Below, piece by piece: positions 48,285-63,417 of a DNA stretch of 64,000 bases. The stretch spans positions 2,797,001 through 2,861,000 of the forward strand of contig NZ_JAJOMY010000001.1 in assembly GCF_024699945.1 (NCBI RefSeq). Reading direction: 5' to 3'. Below the pieces are notes generated by a model, which saw nothing but the letters and a program-made list of their open reading frames with translations, made no database searches and was not told the DNA's origin. Position numbers and translations under genes: made by a program. The number at the start of each line of letters is the position of its first letter. Position 1 is the stretch's first letter. Source of the DNA: Phenylobacterium sp. J426. Lineage in GTDB: Bacteria; Pseudomonadota; Alphaproteobacteria; Caulobacterales; Caulobacteraceae.

Positions 48285-48322
48285 CCGTGGGAGGGGGCGG
48301 CCAACGTAACCCCGCACCACGG
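48285..48322 (+). promoter_or_regulatory. Candidate L1-binding leader element of rplK-rplA
   Basis: An outer stem CCGTGG (48285-48290) with CCACGG (48317-48322) encloses GAG on one side and GCA on the other, then an inner GGGG/CCCC stem. The strand reads GTGGGAG after the outer stem, as in ribosomal protein L1 sites on 23S rRNA and L11-operon mRNAs. It ends 38 nt before the rplK ATG, where L1 repression of translation acts in other bacteria. Confidence 0.5.
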
Positions 48323-48360
48323 CTCAAACCGGCCGGGTATTCCGGCCTTTGGAGGCAAAG

Positions 48361-48792
48361 ATGGCCAAGAAGATCTTGGGCTACATCAAGCTGCAGGTGC
48401 CTGCGGGCTCCGCCACCCCGTCGCCGCCGATCGGCCCGGCGCTGGGTCAGCGCGGCGTCAACATCATGGGCTTCTGCAAGGAGTTCAACGCCCGGACCGA
48501 GAAGGAACCGAAGGGCACGCCCCTTCCGACCATCATCACGGTCTATCAGGACAAGTCGTTCACCTTCGTCACGAAGACCCCGCCGGCCACGCACTTCATC
48601 AAGGAAGCGCTGGGCCTGAAGTCGGGCTCGCAGAAGCCTGGCCGCGACAGCGCCGGCAAGATCACGCGCAGCCAACTGCGTGACATCGCCGAGAAGAAGA
48701 TGAAGGACCTCAACGCCAACGACGTCGAGGCCGCCGCCCGCATCATCGAGGGCTCCGCCCGCTCGATGGGCCTTCAGATCGTGGAGGCCTAA
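48361..48792 (+). CDS. rplK: 50S ribosomal protein L11
   Basis: 143 residues from ATG at 48361 ([12 protein letters not shown]) with GGAGG upstream; a longer in-frame start four codons earlier is not supported. The family signatures [27 protein letters not shown] and [26 protein letters not shown] are present. It forms the GTPase-associated centre with L10 and L7/L12. rplA follows after 4 nt. Confidence 0.97.
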   Translation: MAKKILGYIKLQVPAGSATPSPPIGPALGQRGVNIMGFCKEFNARTEKEPKGTPLPTIITVYQDKSFTFVTKTPPATHFIKEALGLKSGSQKPGRDSAGKITRSQLRDIAEKKMKDLNANDVEAAARIIEGSARSMGLQIVEA

Positions 48793-48796
48793 GCAC

Positions 48797-49486
48797 ATGG
48801 CCAAGCAACCGAAGCGCATGCAGAAGTGGACCGGCGACGTCGCCGCCACCCACGGTCTGGAAGACGCCGTGAAGCTGGTGAAGGCCAACGCCAACGCCAA
48901 GTTCGACGAGACGGTCGAGATCGCCGTGAACCTGGGCGTCGACCCGCGCCACGCCGACCAGCAGGTCCGGGGGGTGGTCTCGCTGCCGTCGGGCACCGGC
49001 CGTGACGTGCGGGTCGCGGTCATCGCCAAGGACGCCAAGGCCGAGGAAGCCAAGGCGGCCGGCGCCGAGGTCGTCGGAGCCGAAGATCTCGTGGAGCGCA
49101 TCCAAGGCGGTTTCATGGACTTCGACCGCGTGATCGCCACGCCGGACATGATGGCCCTGGTGGGCCGTCTGGGTAAGGTGCTGGGCCCGCGCGGCCTGAT
49201 GCCCAACCCGCGCGTCGGCACGGTGACGCCGAACGTCGGCCAGGCCGTGAAGGACGCCAAGGGCGGCTCGATCGAGTTCCGCGTCGAAAAGGCGGGCATC
49301 GTCCACGCCGGCATCGGCAAGGCCTCCTTCACCGAGGAACAACTCCAGGCCAACGTGAAGGCGCTGGTCGATGCGCTGAACAAGGCCAAGCCCTCGGGCG
49401 CCAAGGGCACCTATGTGAAGAAGGTCAGCCTGTCGTCGACGATGGGGCCGGGCTTCAAGATCGACGTGGCCTCGCTGGGCGTCTAA
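48797..49486 (+). CDS. rplA: 50S ribosomal protein L1
   Basis: 229 residues. It forms the L1 stalk and, in other bacteria, represses the rplKA mRNA. Visible family blocks are [47 protein letters not shown] and the C-terminal [19 protein letters not shown]. It is followed after 28 nt by a strong terminator. Confidence 0.97.
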   Translation: MAKQPKRMQKWTGDVAATHGLEDAVKLVKANANAKFDETVEIAVNLGVDPRHADQQVRGVVSLPSGTGRDVRVAVIAKDAKAEEAKAAGAEVVGAEDLVERIQGGFMDFDRVIATPDMMALVGRLGKVLGPRGLMPNPRVGTVTPNVGQAVKDAKGGSIEFRVEKAGIVHAGIGKASFTEEQLQANVKALVDALNKAKPSGAKGTYVKKVSLSSTMGPGFKIDVASLGV

Positions 49487-49514
49487 GCCCGACGACACGT
49501 TCGAACGAGATCAG

Positions 49515-49543
49515 GGGAGCGGCGGAAACGCCGCTCCCTTTTT
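49515..49543 (+). terminator. Rho-independent terminator after rplA
   Basis: GGGAGCGGCG pairs with CGCCGCTCCC around GAAA, followed by five T. It ends the nusG/rplKA segment before the inserted nucleotidyltransferase-like gene. Confidence 0.85.
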
Positions 49544-49572
49544 CTTTGGCGGGAGGGCGAGTATCTGCGGCC

Positions 49573-50046
49573 ATGACGCCGAGCGATCTTGAAGCGCTGG
49601 TGCGCCGCGTCGCCCCCGACCTCGCGGCGCTGCCGGCGCCTTGGACGATCATCGGCAGCGGCGCGCTCATGATCCTGGGGCTGCCGCTGGACGACTGCCC
49701 GGACCTCGATGTGCTGACCACCGCCGGCGGCGCCGAGCGGCTGGAGTTGCTTTGGCAGGCCTGGCGCGAGCGGGGCTACACGCCCGAGCCCGAGGCGGCC
49801 TTCCGCTCGCGCTTCTCGCGATATAGCGCCCCCGAAGGCGCCATCGAGGTGATGGGCGATCTGCAGCTCCGCACGGGCGCCGGTTGGACGCCGGTGGAAA
49901 TCCGGGTCACCGAGAGGCGGCGGTTCGCGGGCGTCGATCTGCCGCTGCCGACCGCGGCCGAACAGCTGCGCATCCTGCGGGAGTTCGGGCGACCTAAGGA
50001 TCTCGCGAAGGCGGCTCGGCTCGAGGCCTGGCTGGCGGCGGGTTGA
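49573..50046 (+). CDS. Nucleotidyltransferase-like protein inserted between rplA and rplJ
   Basis: 157 residues from ATG at 49573. The segment WTIIGSGALMILGLPLDDCPDLDVLTT has the GSG helix and, after it, a DxD (Asp-Leu-Asp) as in minimal or antitoxin-associated nucleotidyltransferase folds; later VEIRVTERRRFAGVDLPLPTAAEQLRIL and FGRPKDLAKAARLEAWL resemble the C-terminal part of such proteins. Catalytic competence and substrate are not established. It stands alone between the rplA terminator and the rplJ leader; no partner toxin gene is next to it. Confidence 0.7.
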   Translation: MTPSDLEALVRRVAPDLAALPAPWTIIGSGALMILGLPLDDCPDLDVLTTAGGAERLELLWQAWRERGYTPEPEAAFRSRFSRYSAPEGAIEVMGDLQLRTGAGWTPVEIRVTERRRFAGVDLPLPTAAEQLRILREFGRPKDLAKAARLEAWLAAG

Positions 50047-50280
50047 GTTCGGCGGGCGCATCGTGTAAAGGCCCGCGCTTCGTCGATCCTCTCCGGAGGA
50101 ACGGCGAGGACGGGCACGCCTTCGGGCATGTCCATCCTGTCCAAGAACTGCGCAGCCGCCGGGGCCACCGGAGCCGTAACGCGGGGAAGAGCCCTTCCTC
50201 GGACGCAGGGAGACGGGAAGATGAAGTTTCGCCGTCGTCCGATCCGGACGGGCGCGAAGCTGCGGCTTCTCTCACAGGAC

Positions 50281-50322
50281 AGGTTGCTTACCGGCGTGCG
50301 CACTCGCGCGTACGTCGAACCT
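50281..50322 (+). promoter_or_regulatory. Candidate L10-binding leader element of rplJ-rplL
   Basis: The outer stem AGGTT (50281-50285) with AACCT (50318-50322) and a nine-pair inner stem GGCGTGCGC (50293-50301) with GCGTACGTC (50308-50316, two G-U pairs) are separated by a strongly asymmetric internal loop: GCTTACC against a single G. Such a lopsided loop is what L10(L7/L12)4 recognises in other rplJ leaders. It ends 16 nt before the rplJ ATG. The rest of the 292-bp gap (50047-50338) has a further hairpin around GTCCGATCCGGAC but no gene. Confidence 0.5.
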
Positions 50323-50338
50323 GAGTATGGAGACCGCA

Positions 50339-50854
50339 ATGGACCGCGCTCAAAAGCAGGAAGCCATCGAGGCGCTCAAGGGCGTCTTCGACACTTCCGG
50401 CGCCGTGGTCGTGACCCACTACATGGGTCTGACCGTTGCGGAAATGACCGATCTGCGGGGCAAGCTGCGTGAGCAGGGCGCCCAGCTCAAGGTGGTGAAG
50501 AACACCCTGGCTCAGAAGGCGCTGGAAGGCGCGGCCGGCGAAGCGGGCGACGCCCTCTTCAAGGGCCCCGTCGCCATCGCGTTCGCGCCGGACCCCGTCT
50601 CGGCCGCCAAGGTCGCGACCCAGTACGCCAAGGAGAACGACAAGTTCTCCGTCGTCGGCGGTCTGATGGGTCTGCAGGTTCTTGACCAGAAGGGTGTGAG
50701 CGCGCTCGCGACCCTCCCGTCGCTGGACCAGCTTCGCGCCAAGATCATCGGCCTCCTCCAGGCGCCCGCGACCAAGGTCGCCGGTGTTCTGCAGGCTCCG
50801 GCTGGTCAACTGGCTCGCGTCATGGGCGCCTATGCCGCCAAAGACGCCGCCTAA
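50339..50854 (+). CDS. rplJ: 50S ribosomal protein L10
   Basis: 171 residues from ATG at 50339 (MDRAQKQEAIEALKG) with GGAG upstream; an earlier in-frame ATG lies within the leader. Conserved parts are GAVVVTHYMGLTVAEMTDLRGKLREQGAQLKVVKNTLAQKAL and, at the C-terminus, the helix that anchors L7/L12 dimers. rplL begins 46 nt downstream. Confidence 0.97.
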   Translation: MDRAQKQEAIEALKGVFDTSGAVVVTHYMGLTVAEMTDLRGKLREQGAQLKVVKNTLAQKALEGAAGEAGDALFKGPVAIAFAPDPVSAAKVATQYAKENDKFSVVGGLMGLQVLDQKGVSALATLPSLDQLRAKIIGLLQAPATKVAGVLQAPAGQLARVMGAYAAKDAA

Positions 50855-50900
50855 GATCGTCATCTTCCCGACAAACCTCTGCAATTAAGGATCGAACGAA

Positions 50901-51290
50901 ATGGCTAATCTCGAAAAGCTGGTCGAAGACCTGTCCGCCCTGACCGTCCTGGAAGCCGCTGAGCTGTCCAAGCTGCTGGAAGAAAAGTGGGGCGTTTCGG
51001 CCGCCGCTCCGGTGGCCGTGGCCGCCGCTCCGGCTGCTGGCGGCGGTGACGCCGGCGGCGCTGCTGCTGAAGAGCAAACCGAGTTCACCGTTGTTCTCAC
51101 CGCCGGCGGCGACAAGAAGATCAACGTGATCAAGGAAGTCCGCGGCGTCCGTCCGGACCTCGGTCTGAAGGAAGCCAAGGACCTCGTCGAAGGCGCTCCG
51201 CAGAACGTGAAGGAAAACGTTTCCAAGCAGGAAGCGGAAGAGATCAAGAAGAAGCTGGAAGAAGCCGGCGCCTCCGTCCAGATCAAGTAG
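50901..51290 (+). CDS. rplL: 50S ribosomal protein L7/L12
   Basis: 129 residues. The N-terminal dimerisation helices ([29 protein letters not shown]), an Ala/Gly hinge, and the C-terminal domain ([58 protein letters not shown]) are all intact. It recruits translation factors to the ribosome. It is followed by a strong terminator, not directly by rpoB. Confidence 0.98.
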   Translation: MANLEKLVEDLSALTVLEAAELSKLLEEKWGVSAAAPVAVAAAPAAGGGDAGGAAAEEQTEFTVVLTAGGDKKINVIKEVRGVRPDLGLKEAKDLVEGAPQNVKENVSKQEAEEIKKKLEEAGASVQIK

Positions 51291-51325
51291 TCTGGCTGGC
51301 GCGGGTCACCCGCTTCAGAAGATCG

Positions 51326-51353
51326 AGGGCCGGGAGCGATCCCGGCCCTTTTT
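51326..51353 (+). terminator. Rho-independent terminator after rplL
   Basis: AGGGCCGGGA pairs with TCCCGGCCCT around a GCGA loop, followed by five T including the last stem base. It lies 36 bp after the rplL stop and should stop most transcripts before the AraC and rpoB genes. Confidence 0.85.
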
Positions 51354-51374
51354 CTTTGCTGCTAAGCTCGGCCG

Positions 51375-52454
51375 ATGACCGAGTCCGAGATCCTGCTGAC
51401 CGCACTCGTCAGCGGCGGCGCCTGCGGTGCGCTTGCGGCCGTGTCCCTGGTCGTGTGGCGCGGCGGGGCGCCGGCCAACGTGCGCTACGCGACCCTCGCC
51501 TTCGGCCTGTCCGCGATCGCCTGGGTGATCACCGAGTCGGCGGAACTCTGCCGTGCGCTCGGACCGGCACACCTCCTCCTGCTGCCGCTCGCCTATCCTG
51601 TCGGCGGACTGTTCTGGCTGTTCGTGCTGACGCTCTTCGACGACCGGAAGATCGGACCGCCGGGCTTGCTTCCGGCCGCGCTTCTGGTGGTCACCGGTCC
51701 GTGGATGCGCCTCGCCCAGCCGCCGCTGTTCGACTGGCTCTGGTACGGACGCAACGCCTTCGGGGCGCTGCTGGCGGCCCATGCCCTTTTCGTGGTGGTG
51801 CGCGGATGGCGGGACGATCTCGTGGAGGGACGTCGCCGGTTCCGCGCCATGGTTCTGGCCGCGGCCTGCTTCTACACCGTGATCCTGGTGGCGGCCGGTT
51901 TCCTCTACCGCGCCGATCCTTCCGGCCCCTGGCTCGCCATCGCCCCAGGCCGCGCAGGCGGCGGCGCCATCGTCGCGGCGCTGGCCATCTGGATGGCGCT
52001 GCTCACCCTGCAAACGCGACCCTCGATGTTCGGCGCTTCGCGCCGCTCCGACACTGGGGGCGAGGGTCGCGCCGAGGTTCTGGAGCGGCAGCTGCTCTCG
52101 CGCCTGACCGCCTTGATGGCCGGGGAGGGCTGGCGTCGGGAAGGCCTCACCATCGGTGACCTGGCGCGGGAGCTGGGCGCGCCCGAGCACCGGCTGCGCC
52201 GCCTCATCAATCAACGTCTGGGGCATCGCAACTTCGCCGACTTCGTGAACAGCCACAGGATCGACGCCGCCAAGCGGCGGCTGGCGGACCCGGAGGAAGC
52301 ACGGACCACCGTGGCTGCGATCGCCTTCGATCTCGGCTACGGCTCGCTGGGTCCCTTCAACCGCGCATTCCGCGCCGCGACCGGCGCAACGCCCACGGAG
52401 TGGCGTCGCCAGGCCCTGAACGACGGCTCGCCGAAACCGAACGAAACGGCCTGA
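51375..52454 (+). CDS. AraC-family transcriptional regulator with membrane N-terminus
   Basis: 359 residues. Residues 1-215 have about six to seven helices (ILLTALVSGGACGALAAVSLVVW, LLLPLAYPVGGLFWLFVLTLFDD, ...). The C-terminal 100 residues form the AraC/XylS double helix-turn-helix: LTIGDLARELGAPEHRLRRLINQRLGHRNFADFVNSHRIDAAKRRL, then VAAIAFDLGYGSLGPFNRAFRAATGATPTEWRRQ. Such membrane-embedded AraC regulators are common in Caulobacterales and sense unknown signals. It precedes the hydroxylase gene on the same strand and lies between rplL and rpoB. Confidence 0.9.
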   Translation: MTESEILLTALVSGGACGALAAVSLVVWRGGAPANVRYATLAFGLSAIAWVITESAELCRALGPAHLLLLPLAYPVGGLFWLFVLTLFDDRKIGPPGLLPAALLVVTGPWMRLAQPPLFDWLWYGRNAFGALLAAHALFVVVRGWRDDLVEGRRRFRAMVLAAACFYTVILVAAGFLYRADPSGPWLAIAPGRAGGGAIVAALAIWMALLTLQTRPSMFGASRRSDTGGEGRAEVLERQLLSRLTALMAGEGWRREGLTIGDLARELGAPEHRLRRLINQRLGHRNFADFVNSHRIDAAKRRLADPEEARTTVAAIAFDLGYGSLGPFNRAFRAATGATPTEWRRQALNDGSPKPNETA

Positions 52455-52544
52455 TTTCGAAATCGGCGAAGGTTTTCCAGTCGCGGCGAGACGAGGTGAG
52501 GCGCCGGCGTCCTTGATCCACCCCATCGAAAAAGGGGATGGCCC

Positions 52545-53345
52545 ATGGAAGCATTCTTCACCGAAGCCGTATCCGTCTGGCTGCGCGAGCTGCAGCCGAC
52601 GCTCGAGCGCTATCTGGTCTTCACCGTCGGGGTCTGGCTGGCGCTGTGGGTGGTGCTCCGGCCGTTGCTTGCCGCCCGCAAGATCCGCGACGAGAGCCCG
52701 CCCGCCCGACAATTGTTGACCGAGGCGTTCTTCTCTGTCCGCAGCATGGTGATCTTCGCGACTGCCGGCGTGGCGACGTATTACCTGTACCGCGCCGGGC
52801 TCTATCCGCTCACGCCGCTGGCGGCGAGTTGGGGAGCGCCGTGGCTGGCGGTCTCGATCGTCATGGGCGTGATCGGGCTGGATGCCTGGTTCTACTGGAC
52901 CCACCGGCTGATGCACGATCCGCGGCTTTTCCGGCGTTTCCATCGCCGCCACCACCGCAGCAACAATCCCTCGCCCTTCACCGCCTACAGCTTCGACATC
53001 GGCGAGGCGCTGACGCTCTTCGGCTTTGTCATGGTGTGGCCCGCGATCTTCCCGATGCACCCGAGCGCCATGCAGTGGGTGATGCTGTACCAGATCGTCA
53101 CCAACACCCTTCTGCACTCCGGCTACGAGTTGATGCCGGCGCGGCGGGATGGTCGTCCGATGCTCGACTTCATCGTCACCACCACCCATCACGACATGCA
53201 CCACGCCCAGGCCGGCTGGAACTACGCCGCCTGGTTCACCTGGTGGGATCGGGCGCTGGGCACAGAGCATCCCGAGTATCACGCCCGGTACGCCGAGAAG
53301 GCGTGGCGTCCCTTCGGCGGCCGGGTCCTGCAACCTGCCGAATAG
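52545..53345 (+). CDS. Sterol desaturase/fatty acid hydroxylase family membrane protein
   Basis: 266 residues with four or so helices. The di-iron His clusters are complete: HRLMH (120-124), HRRHH (133-137) and HHDMHH (215-220), with an extra LLHSGYE His. Such enzymes hydroxylate or desaturate lipids or carotenoids in the membrane with O2. The gene is 90 nt downstream of the AraC regulator, which may control it. Substrate unknown. Confidence 0.9.
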   Translation: MEAFFTEAVSVWLRELQPTLERYLVFTVGVWLALWVVLRPLLAARKIRDESPPARQLLTEAFFSVRSMVIFATAGVATYYLYRAGLYPLTPLAASWGAPWLAVSIVMGVIGLDAWFYWTHRLMHDPRLFRRFHRRHHRSNNPSPFTAYSFDIGEALTLFGFVMVWPAIFPMHPSAMQWVMLYQIVTNTLLHSGYELMPARRDGRPMLDFIVTTTHHDMHHAQAGWNYAAWFTWWDRALGTEHPEYHARYAEKAWRPFGGRVLQPAE

Positions 53346-53758
53346 ATGGGAACCGCGGGCCGGTCTTGCCGGTTTGGGGGATGCGCGACCAGCGCAAGAT
53401 CGGAAGCTAGCACATCCCGGGATCTGCCCGGGTTGACCCCCCCGAGCGGCGTCGGACGCCCAGTCCGGCGCCGCTCACTTCATGTCCGCATTTTCTTGCG
53501 TGAGGGGCTTCCCAAGTCGGGCGAAAGAGCTTATTTCCGCCCGTTCGCGAACAATCCCGATTCCGCCCTCCTGCGAAGCGGCCTTTTTCGCGCGTGATGT
53601 CCCGAGGCATGGTCCGCCGCCCTCCGACCATGCGAAGGGGCGCCCCTGACGACACAGGGGCATTCCAGCGTCCGGCTCCGTCTCGGAGCTCGAGGGTGGA
53701 CGCAGGATGAAAAGCTCGACGGCAGGACTCCGTTCCGCGCCGTTCTCAAGGGATCAAA
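53346..53758 (+). other. 413-bp non-coding leader upstream of rpoB
   Basis: No convincing gene is seen. Features are CCCGGG-ATCTG-CCCGGG (53417-53433, approximate), a GCCCCTG/CAGGGGC hairpin (53642-53648 with 53655-53661) and a GCTCCG/CGGAGC hairpin (53675-53680 with 53684-53689). Because a terminator follows rplL, the promoter of rpoBC is expected somewhere here, but I could not identify one with confidence. Confidence 0.5.
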
Positions 53759-57829
<4,071 letters not shown>

Positions 57830-57842
57830 CGGGAGCCTACAT

Positions 57843-57920
57843 GCCCTCCTTCGCAGCGATGCGGAGGAGGGCGGTCCGCCACCCCGTCCTGCTTTGAAAT
57901 TTTCGCGGGTTCAGACCCGC
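57843..57920 (+). other. Two intercistronic hairpins between rpoB and rpoC
   Basis: GCCCTCCT (57843-57850) pairs with AGGAGGGC (57865-57872), extended by GCA/TGC around a short loop. GCGGGT (57905-57910) pairs with ACCCGC (57915-57920) around TCAG, just before the rpoC ribosome binding site GAAGGAA. The 104-bp gap is longer than a typical coupled junction. RNase processing or translational control is possible. Confidence 0.5.
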
Positions 57921-57933
57921 AGAAGGAACCGAG

Positions 57934-62124
<4,191 letters not shown>

Positions 62125-62150
62125 GGCTCTCCAGCAGCTCAAGCTAACGA

Positions 62151-62177
62151 CGGCCCGGGAGCGATCCCGGGCCGTTT
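62151..62177 (+). terminator. Probable terminator after rpoC
   Basis: CGGCCCGGGA pairs with TCCCGGGCCG around GCGA, followed by TTT and CG, so the T tract is short. The core GGGAGCGATCCC is identical to that of the rplL terminator. Confidence 0.65.
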
Positions 62178-62249
62178 CGCTTTCCACCCTTGGGCTTGGC
62201 CGTGTCAGTCCCTAGATCGTAGGGGTAACGACAACGAGGAGCTCGCCCG

Positions 62250-62579
62250 GTGCCGCTGCTGCTTTGCCCCAACGACAATACGTCCATGCAGAACGTGAAC
62301 CGCGGAGGCGTGGAGATCGACATCTGCCCCACCTGCCGGGGCGTCTGGTTGGACCGCGGCGAGCTCGAGAAGCTGCTGGAAGGCACGCGGCAGGAGCAGA
62401 CTCACCAGAGCCAGGACCGCCAGCGGTTCGAGCGCGAGGTGCAGGACTTCCACCGCAATCCGGACGACTGGAAGAAGAAGCACCCCTACGACAGCCAGCA
62501 CGGCAGGTACCGCTACGACGACGACTACCACTACAGGAAGAAAAAGAAGCGGTTCGACATCTTCGACATCTTCGACTGA
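62250..62579 (+). CDS. TFIIB-type zinc-ribbon protein
   Basis: 109 residues from GTG with GAGGAGC upstream. The N-terminal zinc ribbon has the pairs LLCPND and CPTCRG (MPLLLCPNDNTSMQNVNRGG, then EIDICPTCRGVWLDRGELEKLL), typical of the zf-TFIIB family of small bacterial proteins. A charged middle is followed by HRNPDDWKKKHPYDS and a Lys/Tyr-rich tail ending in RFDIFDIFD. The role is unknown; nucleic-acid or protein binding is inferred. Confidence 0.88.
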   Translation: MPLLLCPNDNTSMQNVNRGGVEIDICPTCRGVWLDRGELEKLLEGTRQEQTHQSQDRQRFEREVQDFHRNPDDWKKKHPYDSQHGRYRYDDDYHYRKKKKRFDIFDIFD

Positions 62580-62590
62580 GGCTGATCCGG

Positions 62591-63283
62591 TCAGCGTGGT
62601 CGGCCGGCGGAGCCGCTGATGTCGTGGGGCGAGCTCCCCATGCCCTTCATGTTCGAGACGCCGCCCGGCGGGCTGCGGCGGACGTCCCAGTCAAGTTGCG
62701 AGCCCGCCTCCCGAGCTCGCGATTCCTCGCCGCGACTGTAACGATAGTCCGCCTCACGTCGGGCGGCCGCCCGCCCGAATTCCGAACTGTCGTCGCGATC
62801 GAGGCCAAGGCCGTTAAACGGAGCGTCGCGGGCGCCGCGCGCGAGACGCTGCTCGCATTTCTCCCGTTCCTCGCGGCTCAGGTTCGCCGGATTTGCGCAG
62901 CCGACCAGGCCGCGCAGCGTCTGGCGCGCGTTGTCGGCCGCAGGGTCCGGAGCCAGAGCCCGCGCGGCAGCGCTGGGCGCCTCTCGCCGTGTGTCCGCCT
63001 TGGCCTCCGGCGCAATCAACGGAGGCATCGGCAAGTCGCTCGGTGCATGACGCAGGGCGCGGCGGTGCAGGCGGATGGGGGTGGGCGGGCCGCCGGCGTG
63101 CGGCGGCGGCACGCGGGGCAGGATCAGCACCGGGATGATGGGCTCCGGCGGCCCCGACTGCATCGGCGGCGTCATCAGCTTGGGCACATGCAGCGCCAGC
63201 GCCGCCAGCACGACGACGTGTGCGGCGAGGGAGACCGCCACAGCGAACGTTCGGCGTCTCGATGGGCCCCGGCCAGCCGCCAA
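62591..63283 (-). CDS. Proline-rich membrane-anchored periplasmic protein, hypothetical
   Basis: 230 residues. A basic start is followed by one membrane helix (FAVAVSLAAHVVVLAALALHV) and a Pro-rich stretch (PPEPIIPVLILPRVPPPHAGGPP), as in TonB-like anchors, but no TonB C-terminal domain is present. A CANPANLSREEREKCEQRLA segment with two Cys may form a disulfide-linked helical hairpin, and the C-terminus is polar and disordered. It converges with the zinc-ribbon gene. Unknown function. Confidence 0.72.
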   Translation of the reverse strand: MAAGRGPSRRRTFAVAVSLAAHVVVLAALALHVPKLMTPPMQSGPPEPIIPVLILPRVPPPHAGGPPTPIRLHRRALRHAPSDLPMPPLIAPEAKADTRREAPSAAARALAPDPAADNARQTLRGLVGCANPANLSREEREKCEQRLARGARDAPFNGLGLDRDDSSEFGRAAARREADYRYSRGEESRAREAGSQLDWDVRRSPPGGVSNMKGMGSSPHDISGSAGRPR

Positions 63284-63417
63284 TGGCGCTCCCCGCTAAG
63301 GTCAAGCTTCGCCGTACAGCGTATCGCAGTGGGCGAGGCGATTTCATGGCGGCGGCTTGCAGCGACCTGAGGCTCTGCCTTAAGTTGCAAGCGGGGCGTC
63401 CGCTCGCTGGGGGTAGT

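Noticed and set aside
49573..50046. Toxin-antitoxin module between rplA and rplJ
   Set aside because: Only one gene is present; no second small gene with proper start and ribosome binding site lies beside it.
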